The notes below the pieces were generated by a model, which saw nothing but the letters and a program-made list of their open reading frames with translations, was not told the origin of the DNA and made no database searches. A program made the translations under genes and the position numbers. From the NCBI GenBank assembly GCA_035253695.1, contig DATFBS010000042.1, forward strand, positions 1 through 64,000: a stretch of DNA of 64,000 nucleotides, written 5' to 3'. The stretch is from JAICNG01 sp035253695. Lineage in GTDB: Bacteria > Gemmatimonadota > Gemmatimonadetes > Gemmatimonadales > Gemmatimonadaceae. Below are positions 52,170 to 60,378 of this stretch, piece after piece (position 1 is the stretch's first letter; every line of letters starts with the position of its first letter).

Positions 52170-53338
52170 AGACGTGGGGTGCGGGGGGAGCGCGGCGCCG
52201 TCGCGAAATGCGGGACGCGCGACGGTGGACGCGTTGCGGTGCGCGACTGCTCGGAGTAGAGAGCGGCTTCGTCGAACGCGCGCGTCAACGCGCGCCGCGT
52301 CACCGGGTCCAGTGGCGGCTCGTCCAGCCACAGAAGCGAATACGCAGGTGCCGAAATGCGAGCCACCGGCCACTCGCGGCCGGCGGAATCGACCATCACG
52401 AGCGTGGCGCGATCTCCGGTCGCGTCGTAGCGCGTGACCACGGCCAGGCCGGGACGCTCCCAGCGGTCGAGCGTCGAGTCGAGAGGCGTGACCGAGAGCG
52501 TACCTCTCACCTCGGTCCACCACTCGACCGAGGAATCGGCGGGGATCGGTGGGAGGCTGATCATCAGTCCTCCCGCGCGACCTCCGTGGCCCGGCGCGAA
52601 GAACTGAACGGCAGGAACACGTCCATCCCGCACGACCGCGAACGACGACGGGTCGAAATCGAAGTCGGCGATGGCCTCCGCCGCCGCCCGCGCACGCGCG
52701 TCGGGTGAGGCGAGCACCGAATCGAGCGCCAGCGAAAACCGCCGCCTGCCCTCCGCCACGATACGCGTCTCGGCAGTGTCTCCGAACAACCCCGCGATGC
52801 TTACCGCGTCGCCCTTTACCAAATCGAGCACTCCTCGCCGCGTCAGATGCCACTCGGCGCCTCCCTGAATCACACCGTCCGCGTGATACTCGTACGACTG
52901 GTAGGGGCCGAACGCATCGAGGAGGCCGATTTCCGCCGTCGCCTCGACGATCGGATGCTCGCTTACATCCTCCTCGGCGGTGACGCGAGGATCGTTGGGA
53001 TGCTCCTCGCGATACCATCGCTCGATCGAGGCAGCAGTCGTGTCCTCGAAGATCGCCACCGAGTCACCGGTCTGAAGGTCGCGCCGGAAAACGCGCTGAC
53101 CGACGATCAGGGCATCGTAGTGGGACCGGTCGTCGTCGGCGACATAGATCTCGTGGAAGCGCCCGCGCAGCCGCGCCAGTTGAAGCGGCGCCCCGCGAAT
53201 CTTGAGACGACCGTTGAGGCTTCGCACCCAAAAGCTCGAGTCGCCCGCCGCAATGAGGAACTCCGCCCGCGGTGGGGCCACGCGCTCCGTTCGACAGGCC
53301 GCGAGCACGAGGACGAGGAGCGGTACGAAGCGCGACAT
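52166..53338 (-). CDS. Lipoprotein of unknown function
   Basis: The 390-residue protein has lipobox LAAC (Cys15). The mature part starts with beta-rich sequence (LNGRLKIRGAPLQLARLRGRFHEIYVADDD) and contains GLLDAFGPYQSYEYHADGVI and a late SLLWLDEPPLDPVTRRAL. No family is evident. The fold may be a beta-propeller-like or DUF3298-type domain, but I cannot support either. It is coupled to the thioesterase gene (GTGA overlap). Confidence 0.72.
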   Translation of the reverse strand: MSRFVPLLVLVLAACRTERVAPPRAEFLIAAGDSSFWVRSLNGRLKIRGAPLQLARLRGRFHEIYVADDDRSHYDALIVGQRVFRRDLQTGDSVAIFEDTTAASIERWYREEHPNDPRVTAEEDVSEHPIVEATAEIGLLDAFGPYQSYEYHADGVIQGGAEWHLTRRGVLDLVKGDAVSIAGLFGDTAETRIVAEGRRRFSLALDSVLASPDARARAAAEAIADFDFDPSSFAVVRDGRVPAVQFFAPGHGGRAGGLMISLPPIPADSSVEWWTEVRGTLSVTPLDSTLDRWERPGLAVVTRYDATGDRATLVMVDSAGREWPVARISAPAYSLLWLDEPPLDPVTRRALTRAFDEAALYSEQSRTATRPPSRVPHFATAPRSPRTPRL

Positions 53339-53445
53339 GCTCGGCAAATATAGCGAACCGGGGTACACGCAGCGCGGCGATACGGATTCGCCCGTCGATC
53401 GTTTACATTGCGACACCACCCCGTCGTCCCCCGACTCCACCCCAC

Positions 53446-54678
53446 ATGCGCAGCATTCTGTTCGCCTCGCTCGCGGCGCTCGCCTGCGAGCCAAGCTCCA
53501 GCGCTCGGGCGTCGCAGCTCGCGACCGCCGGTGCATCCTCGCAGTCCTCCGCGCAGGCGCAGGCCCCCGCATCGAAGCCACTGCCCGACACCGCGCGCCG
53601 CGCCGACAGCGCGATCGTGCGCGGCCTCTACGTACTCCGGTGGGCAGCGCAGAGTCCCGCTCGCATGAAGAAGCTCGTCGCCATCGCCGACTCCACGGAG
53701 ATCAACGCGCTCGTCATCGACATCAAGGACGAGTTCGGGTTGAACTACAAGTCATCCGACACGCTCGTCGCGCGCAACGCCGGCACCGCGGGCACGATTC
53801 CCAATCTTCGCGCGATGATCGACACGCTGAAGGCGCACGGCGTGATTCCGATCGCCCGCATCGTGGTGTTCAAGGACTCGGTCGCGGCGCGATTGAATCC
53901 GCAGCACACCATCCGCAAAGCGGATGGAAGCGTGTGGCGTGACAAGGAAGGGCTCGCCTGGGTGAGCGCGTACGATCCCAAGATCTGGGAGTACAACATT
54001 CGGGTCGCCGAGGAGATGGCGCGCGTCGGGTTCGCGGAGGTGCAGTTCGACTACATCCGCTTTCCCGAGCCATATCCCAGTTTGCCGAAGCAAGTCTTCC
54101 CGACGGCGAACGGGCGCAGCAAGCAGCAGGCGCTCGCGGAGTTTTTGCGCACCGCGTGCCCGCGTGTGCGCGCGCTCGGGGCCAAGTGCACGATCGATGT
54201 ATTCGGCCTGACGACGACCGTGCCGGGGGCGCTCGAGATCGGCCAGCACTGGGAGTCGCTTTCGCCGCACGTCGACGTGATGCTTCCCATGACGTACCCG
54301 TCTCACTATCCGCGCGGCGCATTCGGGATCGCCCGACCAAACGCCGATCCCTATCGCGTGAACCATATCGCGATCAAGCGCGCCCGCGAGCGCGACGAAA
54401 AGCTCGGCATCGACGACCCCGGCCACGTGCGTGCATGGCTGCAGGCGTTCTCGCTTCCGCGAATGCTTCCGAAGTATGGACCGACCGAGATCGAGGAGCA
54501 GAAGCGCGCCATCTACGACGCGGGCTATGACTCGTGGATTCTGTGGAATCCCGGGTCGCGTTACGAGACGTTCATGGCGGGATTCGAGAAGACGACAGAG
54601 TCGCGGCGCAAGCGGCCGGAGGCGCCACCCGCATCGATCCCCGTGGCCGCGCCCGCCTCTGAAGTGAAAGGATCCTGA
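53446..54678 (+). CDS. Glycoside-hydrolase-like lipoprotein (DUF4015 type)
   Basis: The 410-residue protein has a lipobox-like AALAC (Cys14) and a low-complexity linker. A TIM-barrel-like domain then shows RGLYVLRWAAQSPARMKKLV, NALVIDIKDEFG, IPIARIVVFKDS, FAEVQFDYIRFPEP and a late GYDSWILWNPG. These are the hallmarks of the DUF4015 putative glycoside hydrolase family. It probably acts outside the inner membrane on an unknown polysaccharide. It is divergent from the lipoprotein/thioesterase pair. Confidence 0.88.
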   Translation: MRSILFASLAALACEPSSSARASQLATAGASSQSSAQAQAPASKPLPDTARRADSAIVRGLYVLRWAAQSPARMKKLVAIADSTEINALVIDIKDEFGLNYKSSDTLVARNAGTAGTIPNLRAMIDTLKAHGVIPIARIVVFKDSVAARLNPQHTIRKADGSVWRDKEGLAWVSAYDPKIWEYNIRVAEEMARVGFAEVQFDYIRFPEPYPSLPKQVFPTANGRSKQQALAEFLRTACPRVRALGAKCTIDVFGLTTTVPGALEIGQHWESLSPHVDVMLPMTYPSHYPRGAFGIARPNADPYRVNHIAIKRARERDEKLGIDDPGHVRAWLQAFSLPRMLPKYGPTEIEEQKRAIYDAGYDSWILWNPGSRYETFMAGFEKTTESRRKRPEAPPASIPVAAPASEVKGS

Positions 54679-54682
54679 GGCG

Positions 54683-55912
54683 TCACCGGGCGTTCGCGAT
54701 CGCGCGAACGCCCTCGACGAGACGGTCCACGTCGCTCTCGCTGGTGTAGCAGGCGCAGCCCGCGCGCACGAGACCATCACGTGCGTGACCGAGTCGCGAC
54801 GCGACCGTGGATGCGTAGAAGTCGCCATGTGTCGCGAACACGGCGCGGTCCGCGAGCTGCCGGACAACGGCCTCCGAAGGAACGCCATTCACGACGAAGC
54901 AGACGGTCGGCGTGCGCGGCTTGTCCGGCTGCGGACCATAGAGACGGACGCCGGATATCGCTGACAGCCCCTTCCATGCGCGGCTGAGCAGCGCGCGCCC
55001 GCGCGCATGCAGGGTCTCGAACGACGCCTGCAGTCGCTGCCGGCGGGTCCCGTTGGTGCGCGCGAGCGATGCCAGGAATTCGACCGCCGCTGCCGCACCA
55101 GCGATGCCCTCATGATTCTGAGTACCGGTCTCGAATCGTTCCGGCGCTGTGTTCGGCGCGGGCGGAAGCTTGGGAACGTCGAGCGATGAGAGCAGGTCGC
55201 GGCGGCCCCACACGATGCCCACATGCGGACCATAGAACTTGTAGGCCGAGCATGCGAGCAAATCGCATCCGAGGGATCGCACATCGACCAGCGCGTGGGG
55301 CGCATAGTGTACGGCATCACAGAAGGTGATCGCTCCGACCGTGCGCGCCACGCTGGCCACTCGCGCCACGTCGGTGATGGTGCCCAGCGCATTCGATGCC
55401 GCACCGATGGCGACGATGCGCGTCCGTGGCCCGATGAGCGCGGCGAGCGCGTCCAGGTCCACGGTGCCGTCCTCGATCCGCATCGGTGCAACTTTTACCG
55501 TCAACGAGTTCTCCTTCGCCGCTTCTACCCACGGCGCCACGTTGGCCTGGTGATCGAGCTCGGTGACGAGGAGCTCATCGCCGGCGGTGAGCGTTCGCGC
55601 GAGAGCGCGCGCGATATGGAAGGTCAGCGTCGTCATGTTGGCGCCGAAGGCGATCTCGTCCGGTGATCCCCCGACGAAATCGGCTAACGTCGCTCGCGAC
55701 GCCTCGAGCATCGCATCCGTCTCGGCACTCGATGGGTAGTGCCAATGGGTGTTCGCGTTGTGCTCGAAGAGATACTCGGTAATCGCGTCGACGACCTCGA
55801 GCGGTACTTGTGTTCCACCCGGCCCATCGAAGTATGCGACGCGCTCCCCGGCATGGAGCCGCGACAGCGCGGGGAAGCGGGCGCGAATCTCCTCGACCGT
55901 CGCGATGCTCAC
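54683..55912 (-). CDS. Cysteine-desulfurase-like aminotransferase (class V)
   Basis: The 409-residue PLP enzyme has NANTHWHYPSSAETDAML, TELDHQANVAPW, CDAVHYAPHALVDV and the PLP lysine Lys225 in CSAYKFYGPHVG. Near the C-terminus RAGCACYTSESDVDRL holds cysteines near the position of the SufS active cysteine. The sequence fits the cysteine-desulfurase-like branch whose exact substrate is uncertain. The GTG start overlaps the TGA of the upstream dehydrogenase gene (GTGA), so the two are coupled. Confidence 0.88.
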   Translation of the reverse strand: MSIATVEEIRARFPALSRLHAGERVAYFDGPGGTQVPLEVVDAITEYLFEHNANTHWHYPSSAETDAMLEASRATLADFVGGSPDEIAFGANMTTLTFHIARALARTLTAGDELLVTELDHQANVAPWVEAAKENSLTVKVAPMRIEDGTVDLDALAALIGPRTRIVAIGAASNALGTITDVARVASVARTVGAITFCDAVHYAPHALVDVRSLGCDLLACSAYKFYGPHVGIVWGRRDLLSSLDVPKLPPAPNTAPERFETGTQNHEGIAGAAAAVEFLASLARTNGTRRQRLQASFETLHARGRALLSRAWKGLSAISGVRLYGPQPDKPRTPTVCFVVNGVPSEAVVRQLADRAVFATHGDFYASTVASRLGHARDGLVRAGCACYTSESDVDRLVEGVRAIANAR

Positions 55913-56802
55913 GTGCCGATCTCCACGCCAGCGGTGCGCTCGATGACGCGGACCGCCTCGACGTGATCCGCCTCCTCGCCGAGCTCGGCGCGGGCCCGCT
56001 GAAACAGCTCCGACGCCAGTTGCGTCAACGGGGCGGACACGCCCGTATCGCGCGCCATTTCGGCGGCGATCCGGAGATCCTTGTCGAGCAGTGCGAGACG
56101 AAACGTGCGCGGGAATGCCCGCGAAATCACGCGCTCGGGAAAGAGATTCATGCTCGTATTCGATCGTCCGCTCGAGGTGTTGATGACGTCGAGCGCGACT
56201 CGCGTATCGACGCCAGCCTTCGCGAGCGTCGCCAGTCCTTCGCCGGTTGCCCAGATGTGGATGGCGAGCAGCGCCTGGTTGACCGCCTTCACCATGTCTC
56301 CGGCACCGACATCGCCGCAGTGGACGATGTTCTTCCCGAACGCGGAGAGCACCGGACGGACGCGTTCCACGGCCGCGATGTCTCCGCCACACATCACGGT
56401 GAGCGTTCCCTCCTCCGCGCCGCGCTTTCCACCGCTCACCGGCGCATCGACGAACGCGACGCCGCGTTCACCGAGACGTGTGGCGATGCGCTGGGACGTG
56501 ACCGGATCGCCGGAGGTGCAGTCGACCAGAATCGCTCCATGTCGAAATCCCGCGAGCAGCCCAGCCTCGCCGTCAAGCAGCGCCTCGACCTCTCGCGACG
56601 TTGGCAGACAGGTGATGACGATGTCGGACTCGCGTGCCGCCTCGGCGGGGGTGGCCGCGACGCGCGCGCGCACCGATTTGGTGAATTGCTCGGCTCGCTC
56701 CCGCGTGCGGTTCCAGACGATGAGCTCGAAGCCGTGGGCCGGAAGGTGCCGGGCCATGGGCGCGCCGATGGCGCCGAGCCCGAGGAAGGCAATGGTCGTC
56801 AT
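55909..56802 (-). CDS. 3-hydroxyisobutyrate-dehydrogenase-family oxidoreductase
   Basis: The 297-residue enzyme has the NAD(P) motif IAFLGLGAIGAPMARHL, FVDAPVSGGKRGAEEGTLTVM (substrate motif) and catalytic Lys in GDMVKAVNQALLA. It oxidises beta-hydroxyacids such as 3-hydroxyisobutyrate or tartronate semialdehyde; the exact substrate is open. It starts the two-gene operon with the cysteine-desulfurase-like enzyme. Confidence 0.92.
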   Translation of the reverse strand: MTTIAFLGLGAIGAPMARHLPAHGFELIVWNRTRERAEQFTKSVRARVAATPAEAARESDIVITCLPTSREVEALLDGEAGLLAGFRHGAILVDCTSGDPVTSQRIATRLGERGVAFVDAPVSGGKRGAEEGTLTVMCGGDIAAVERVRPVLSAFGKNIVHCGDVGAGDMVKAVNQALLAIHIWATGEGLATLAKAGVDTRVALDVINTSSGRSNTSMNLFPERVISRAFPRTFRLALLDKDLRIAAEMARDTGVSAPLTQLASELFQRARAELGEEADHVEAVRVIERTAGVEIGT

Positions 56803-56819
56803 GCGAGGCGCAAATAAAT

Positions 56820-56917
56820 CGGGTCGAGGGCCAAGGGCCAGGGGCCACGGGGAGGGTCGAGGGTCGGTCGAGGATCGATTACCCTTCACCCTAACCCCTT
56901 ACCCCGTAACCGCTGAC
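56820..56917. repeat. Degenerate word-iterated region, AAGGGCCAGGG family, divergent
   Basis: The left part reads GGGTCGAGGGCCAAGGGCCA and GGGTCGAGGGTCGGTCGAGG; the right part reads ACCCTTCACCCTAACCCCTT. Pairing is loose, with no long perfect arm. The words resemble those of the element at 57175-57226. It lies between divergent genes. Confidence 0.6.
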
Positions 56918-56923
56918 GCTTTG

Positions 56924-57154
56924 ATGCGTACGACTCTTCGCGTCGACCTTCCCTCAGTGCATGCCGTTCGTGCCGTGTACACGGCGCTCCAGGGCATTGA
57001 GGGCATCGCGCACGCGGATGTGTCGCGGAGGGGTGTTGTTCTCGAGCACGACGGCTGCGCGACGCCGGAGAGGCTTCGCGAGGCTGTACGAGCCGCGGGT
57101 TACAATGTGGTGGAGATAGTGGAGGAGAGGCGACGGCTGATCGTGCGGGAGTGA
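56924..57154 (+). CDS. Small HMA-like ferredoxin-fold protein
   Basis: The 76-residue protein (MRTTLRVDLPSVHAVRAVYT, IEGIAHADVSRRGVVLEHDG, LREAVRAAGYNVVEIVEE) has the beta-alpha-beta-beta-alpha-beta pattern and the late AGY motif of heavy-metal-associated domains. It has no CXXC metal site in the first loop, so it is unlikely to be a copper chaperone. It is flanked by word-iterated elements on both sides. Confidence 0.7.
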   Translation: MRTTLRVDLPSVHAVRAVYTALQGIEGIAHADVSRRGVVLEHDGCATPERLREAVRAAGYNVVEIVEERRRLIVRE

Positions 57155-57174
57155 AGACCGCCTAAGGCTCAAGT

Positions 57175-57226
57175 GCCAAGGGGCGGGTCAAGGGTGATGC
57201 TCCGCACCCGTGACCCGCCCCTTGGC
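57175..57226. repeat. Word-iterated inverted repeat, AAGGGGCGGGTCAAGGG family, between convergent genes
   Basis: 22-bp arms GCCAAGGGGCGGGTCAAGGG(TG) (57175-57196) and the complement (57205-57226) with one mismatch and an 8-base loop. Further CCCTTGACCC words run to the TAG of the minus-strand gene at 57254. Confidence 0.88.
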
Positions 57227-57253
57227 CCCTGGCTCCTGGCCCTTGACCCGTTC

Positions 57254-58231
57254 CTAACTAGCGAAACGCGTCAGCCCTTTCTTATAGCTCTCGACGACGA
57301 GCGGCAGATACTTCGAGACCGGCGTGTACTGCACGCCGAGCTCGTGCTGCGCGTGGGTGCCATCGGCACGGAAGCCGATGGACGTGAAGCGCGCCTCGTC
57401 GATCGACAGCACCGGCCGCTTGCCTAACGCGAGACCGAGGGCGGTCGCGATGTAGGCGCCCGCTACCGCCAGCTTCCGCGGCAGTGGAAGCGGCGGGCGC
57501 TTGCCCGCCAGACGCGCGACCTTCGCCAGGAACTGGCGCGGCGACATGGTCTCGCCGGACAGGATATATCGCTCGCCGTCCTTGCCGCGCTCGAAGGCGA
57601 GGATGATCGCCTCGGCGGCATCGTACGCCCAGATCCAGCCAACCGGCGCGTTACCCGCGAACCGGCGCTGACCGGTGAGCGTCTCGCTGATCATGCGGCC
57701 GCACCAGCCCGGATCGGCGGGGCCGACGATGATACCCGGATTGACGACGATCACCTCGATGCCCTTGGCGCGAAGCTTCAGCGCCGTCTTCTCGGCGGCG
57801 ACCTTCGTGCGCTCGAAGTGCGAGAGCGTCCAGCCGCGATGGTGCGTCCACTCGTTGCCGAGCTGGCCGGGAAACTCGCCGATGGTCACGCACGAGGAGA
57901 CGTACACGGCGCGCGGGACCTTGGCGATGACCGCGGCCGCCAGCGTGTTCTTGGTACCGTCGACGTTCACGGTATCGAACACGGACGGCTTGCGGGCCCA
58001 GAGATCGAAAAAGTTCGCGACGTGGAATACCACGTCGCATCCCTTCATGGCTTTGACGAGGACGTCGGGATTGGTGAGGTCGCCCACCACAGGCTGCGCC
58101 TTGAGATTTTCCATCAAGGTGACGCCGTTGCGGCGCCGGACCAACCCAACCACCCGATGTCCGCGGCGAGTGAGCGCGCTCACCAAGGCGCGTCCAAGGG
58201 GGCTCGCCGCCCCGGTCACGAACGCTCGCAT
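57254..58231 (-). CDS. NAD-dependent epimerase/dehydratase with Tyr-to-Phe in the active site
   Basis: The 325-residue extended SDR has VTGAASPLGRALVSAL, GDLTNPDVLVKAM, HVANFFDLWA and VYVSSCVTIG. The usual catalytic YXXXK is replaced by Phe139 in SHFERTKVAAEK with Lys143 kept. Loss of the tyrosine suggests altered chemistry or a non-catalytic role. GGAGG sits 5 bases before the ATG at 58231. It resembles hopanoid- and sterol-related epimerases in sequence style, but the substrate is unknown. Confidence 0.87.
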   Translation of the reverse strand: MRAFVTGAASPLGRALVSALTRRGHRVVGLVRRRNGVTLMENLKAQPVVGDLTNPDVLVKAMKGCDVVFHVANFFDLWARKPSVFDTVNVDGTKNTLAAAVIAKVPRAVYVSSCVTIGEFPGQLGNEWTHHRGWTLSHFERTKVAAEKTALKLRAKGIEVIVVNPGIIVGPADPGWCGRMISETLTGQRRFAGNAPVGWIWAYDAAEAIILAFERGKDGERYILSGETMSPRQFLAKVARLAGKRPPLPLPRKLAVAGAYIATALGLALGKRPVLSIDEARFTSIGFRADGTHAQHELGVQYTPVSKYLPLVVESYKKGLTRFAS

Positions 58232-58300
58232 TTGCACCTCCAACCTATGGGAGGGACGCAGTAGAAACGCGCACGTCACTCGTCGATCGACACCGTTGCA

Positions 58301-58329
58301 CAATGCGCGAACGCTTGATTCGCGCATTG
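58301..58329. promoter_or_regulatory. Perfect dyad upstream of mgtE
   Basis: 11-bp arms CAATGCGCGAA and TTCGCGCATTG with a 7-base spacer (58301-58329) lie in the gap between divergent starts at 58231 and 58430. An operator or a 5' hairpin is possible; it does not resemble a known magnesium riboswitch. Confidence 0.6.
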
Positions 58330-58429
58330 CCGCACCGGTATCTTGACGCCCCCGAATCGCTTGCGCCTGCACACCTGAAGGCGCGCGCGAAACAGACCGA
58401 ATCAGGCCGAAACGACGAGGCTCGTCGCG

Positions 58430-59803
58430 ATGGCATCCCCGAAGGAAGAGCGACCGATCGCGGCGCTGCTCGTGCCCGACATCCTCGCGCTGCTCGACGA
58501 ATCGCCGGGCGATGTCGCGGCCGAGACCGAGGAGCTGCACCCCGCCAATCTCGCAGACGTCGCCGAGGCGCTCCCGCGGGAGCGCCTCGCTCAGCTGCTG
58601 CGCGCCCTGCCTGCGGCGCGCGCCGCCGATGTCCTCGAGTACCTCGATGAAGAGCTGCGCTCGGAGCTGCTCGAAGAGCTGAGCGCGCGACAGGCGGCGG
58701 AGCTGGTGTCGCAGATGACACCGGATGATCGCGCCGACGCGCTCGAGGATCTCGAGGATGAGCGAGCGGATGAGATCCTGTCGGAGATTCGTGGTGACGC
58801 ACGGGGTGAGACCGAACGGCTGCTGGCGTACGAGCCGGATTCGGCCGGTGGCCTGATGACGACGGAGATCGTAGCGGTGCCGGACGCATCATCCGTCGAT
58901 GCAGCGCTCGAAAGCGTTCGTGCAGCCGCCCGTGCCGGACGCCGAGAGGCGATGTACGCCATCTATGCGCTCGATGCCACCGGGGTCCTTCGCGGCGTCT
59001 TCTCGCTGCGCGAGCTGCTCGCGGCACCGCCGGGATCGCGCGTATCGGACATCTCGTGGCACGATGTGGTGAGCGTCGCGCCAACCGCCGATCGCGAGGA
59101 GGTCGCGCGACTCACTTCGAAATACGACCTCGTCGCCGTCCCGGTGGTCGACACGAACGGGCGGTTGCTCGGCGCCGTCACGGTCGACGACGTCATCGAC
59201 GCCATCGTCGAGGAGCAGACCGAGGACGTGCAGCGTCTCGGCGCCGTGGAGCCGCTGGAGGCTCCGTACTTTCAGGCGAGCTTCTGGAGCATCGCGCGCA
59301 AGCGAGCGGGTTGGCTGGTGCTCCTGTTCGTCGCCGAGCTGTTGACGGCGACCGCCATGGCGCGCTACGAGGCGACGCTCGCCGGTGCACTCGCCCTGGT
59401 GTTCTTCGTTCCGCTGATCATCAGCTCGGGCGGAAACTCGGGGTCGCAATCGGCAACGCTCATCACGCGAGCGCTGGCGGTCGGCGACGTCGAGCTGCGC
59501 GATGCGCTCCGCGTGCTCACCCGCGAGGGGCTTCAGGGACTCGCTCTCGGAGCGTTCCTCGGGCTGTTCGGATTCCTGCGCGTGATCATCGGTGGGGAGT
59601 CGACCTCGTTCGCGCTCGTCGTCGGCGTTACGCTCCTGACCGTCGTCATCACCGGCACACTCGTCGGGGCGACGCTGCCGCTGATCTTCACGCGACTTGG
59701 CTTCGATCCGGCGATCGCGTCGTCGCCGTTCGTGGCCTCGTTCGTGGATGTCGCGGGAATCTTGATCTACTTCTCGGTCGCGGCGTGGCTGTTGAACGGC
59801 TGA
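58430..59803 (+). CDS. mgtE: Magnesium transporter MgtE
   Basis: The 457-residue protein has the full MgtE plan: helical N-domain (about 30-130, ELHPANLADVAEALP), two CBS domains (about 140-255, YEPDSAGGLMTTEIVAVP and LVAVPVVDTNGRLLGAVTVDDV), and five membrane helices with the pore motif FVPLIISSGGNSGSQSATL. The N- and CBS domains close the channel when internal magnesium is high. The TGA stop is also the first word of the inverted repeat that follows. Confidence 0.96.
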   Translation: MASPKEERPIAALLVPDILALLDESPGDVAAETEELHPANLADVAEALPRERLAQLLRALPAARAADVLEYLDEELRSELLEELSARQAAELVSQMTPDDRADALEDLEDERADEILSEIRGDARGETERLLAYEPDSAGGLMTTEIVAVPDASSVDAALESVRAAARAGRREAMYAIYALDATGVLRGVFSLRELLAAPPGSRVSDISWHDVVSVAPTADREEVARLTSKYDLVAVPVVDTNGRLLGAVTVDDVIDAIVEEQTEDVQRLGAVEPLEAPYFQASFWSIARKRAGWLVLLFVAELLTATAMARYEATLAGALALVFFVPLIISSGGNSGSQSATLITRALAVGDVELRDALRVLTREGLQGLALGAFLGLFGFLRVIIGGESTSFALVVGVTLLTVVITGTLVGATLPLIFTRLGFDPAIASSPFVASFVDVAGILIYFSVAAWLLNG

Positions 59804-59888
59804 GGTCGTCGAGGGTGTCCAGGATGGCCAGGTGATGACCTTCACCTCGACTACCTGGACAGCCTCGACGACATTGACGACCTCCGGT
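59801..59888. repeat. Word-iterated inverted repeat, GTGTCCAGG family
   Basis: 17-bp arms CGTCGAGGGTGTCCAGG (59807-59823) and CCTGGACAGCCTCGACG (59854-59870) with one mismatch; outer GAGGTCGTC / GACGACCTC words extend it. It starts at the stop codon of mgtE and shares words with the element at 24384-24454. Confidence 0.87.
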
Positions 59889-59922
59889 AGAATGAACGCG
59901 TCCGCCAACGGAGGCTCACTAC

Positions 59923-60333
59923 ATGACGACGGTTCAACGCATCGCGCAGATCTTCGGGATCGTGTTCATCCTGGTGGCGATCTACGGGTTCACGCAGACC
60001 GGAATGAGCAACATGGAGGCGGACCCGGCTCGGGCGCCTCAGATCCTCGGCCTGTTCCCGGTCAACGTCCTGCACAATGTCGTGCACTTGCTGTTCGGCA
60101 TCTGGGGACTCGCCGCATCGCGCAGCTTCAGCGGCGCGCGGAGCTATGCCCGAATCGGGGGAGTTCTCTACTTGCTCCTGGCTGTCCTGGGATTCGTCGT
60201 GCCTAACGGGTTCGGGCTCGTCCCGCTCGGCGGCTACGACGTCTGGCTGCACGCGGTTCTCGGTCTCGTGCTCGCCATCGTTGGATTCACGGCGCGAGAG
60301 CTGCGTCCGCCGGTGGTGGCGTCGGCGGTGTGA
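59923..60333 (+). CDS. DUF4383 membrane protein
   Basis: The 136-residue protein has four hydrophobic segments (IFGIVFILVAIYGF, VLHNVVHLLFGIWGLAAS, GGVLYLLLAVLGFVVP, VWLHAVLGLVLAIVGF) and the N(V/I)LHNxVHL motif of DUF4383. It is an inner-membrane protein of unknown role. CGGAGG lies about 8 bases before the ATG. Confidence 0.9.
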   Translation: MTTVQRIAQIFGIVFILVAIYGFTQTGMSNMEADPARAPQILGLFPVNVLHNVVHLLFGIWGLAASRSFSGARSYARIGGVLYLLLAVLGFVVPNGFGLVPLGGYDVWLHAVLGLVLAIVGFTARELRPPVVASAV

Positions 60334-60342
60334 TGCCGGTGT

Positions 60343-60371
60343 CGAGGTGCTCGAGCTCCTCGAGCACCTCG
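60343..60371. repeat. Word-iterated inverted repeat, CTCGAGGTG family, between convergent genes
   Basis: Perfect 13-bp arms CGAGGTGCTCGAG (60343-60355) and CTCGAGCACCTCG (60359-60371) with a 3-base loop, extended by GAGCACC. The minus-strand gene's TGA at 60379-60381 directly adjoins the AGGTGCTCGAGG word. The same words build the element at 49454-49492. Confidence 0.87.
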
Positions 60372-60378
60372 AGCACCT

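Noticed and set aside
58245..58430. Magnesium riboswitch before mgtE
   Set aside because: The gap is short and shows only one simple dyad; none of the known magnesium-sensing RNA architecture is apparent.
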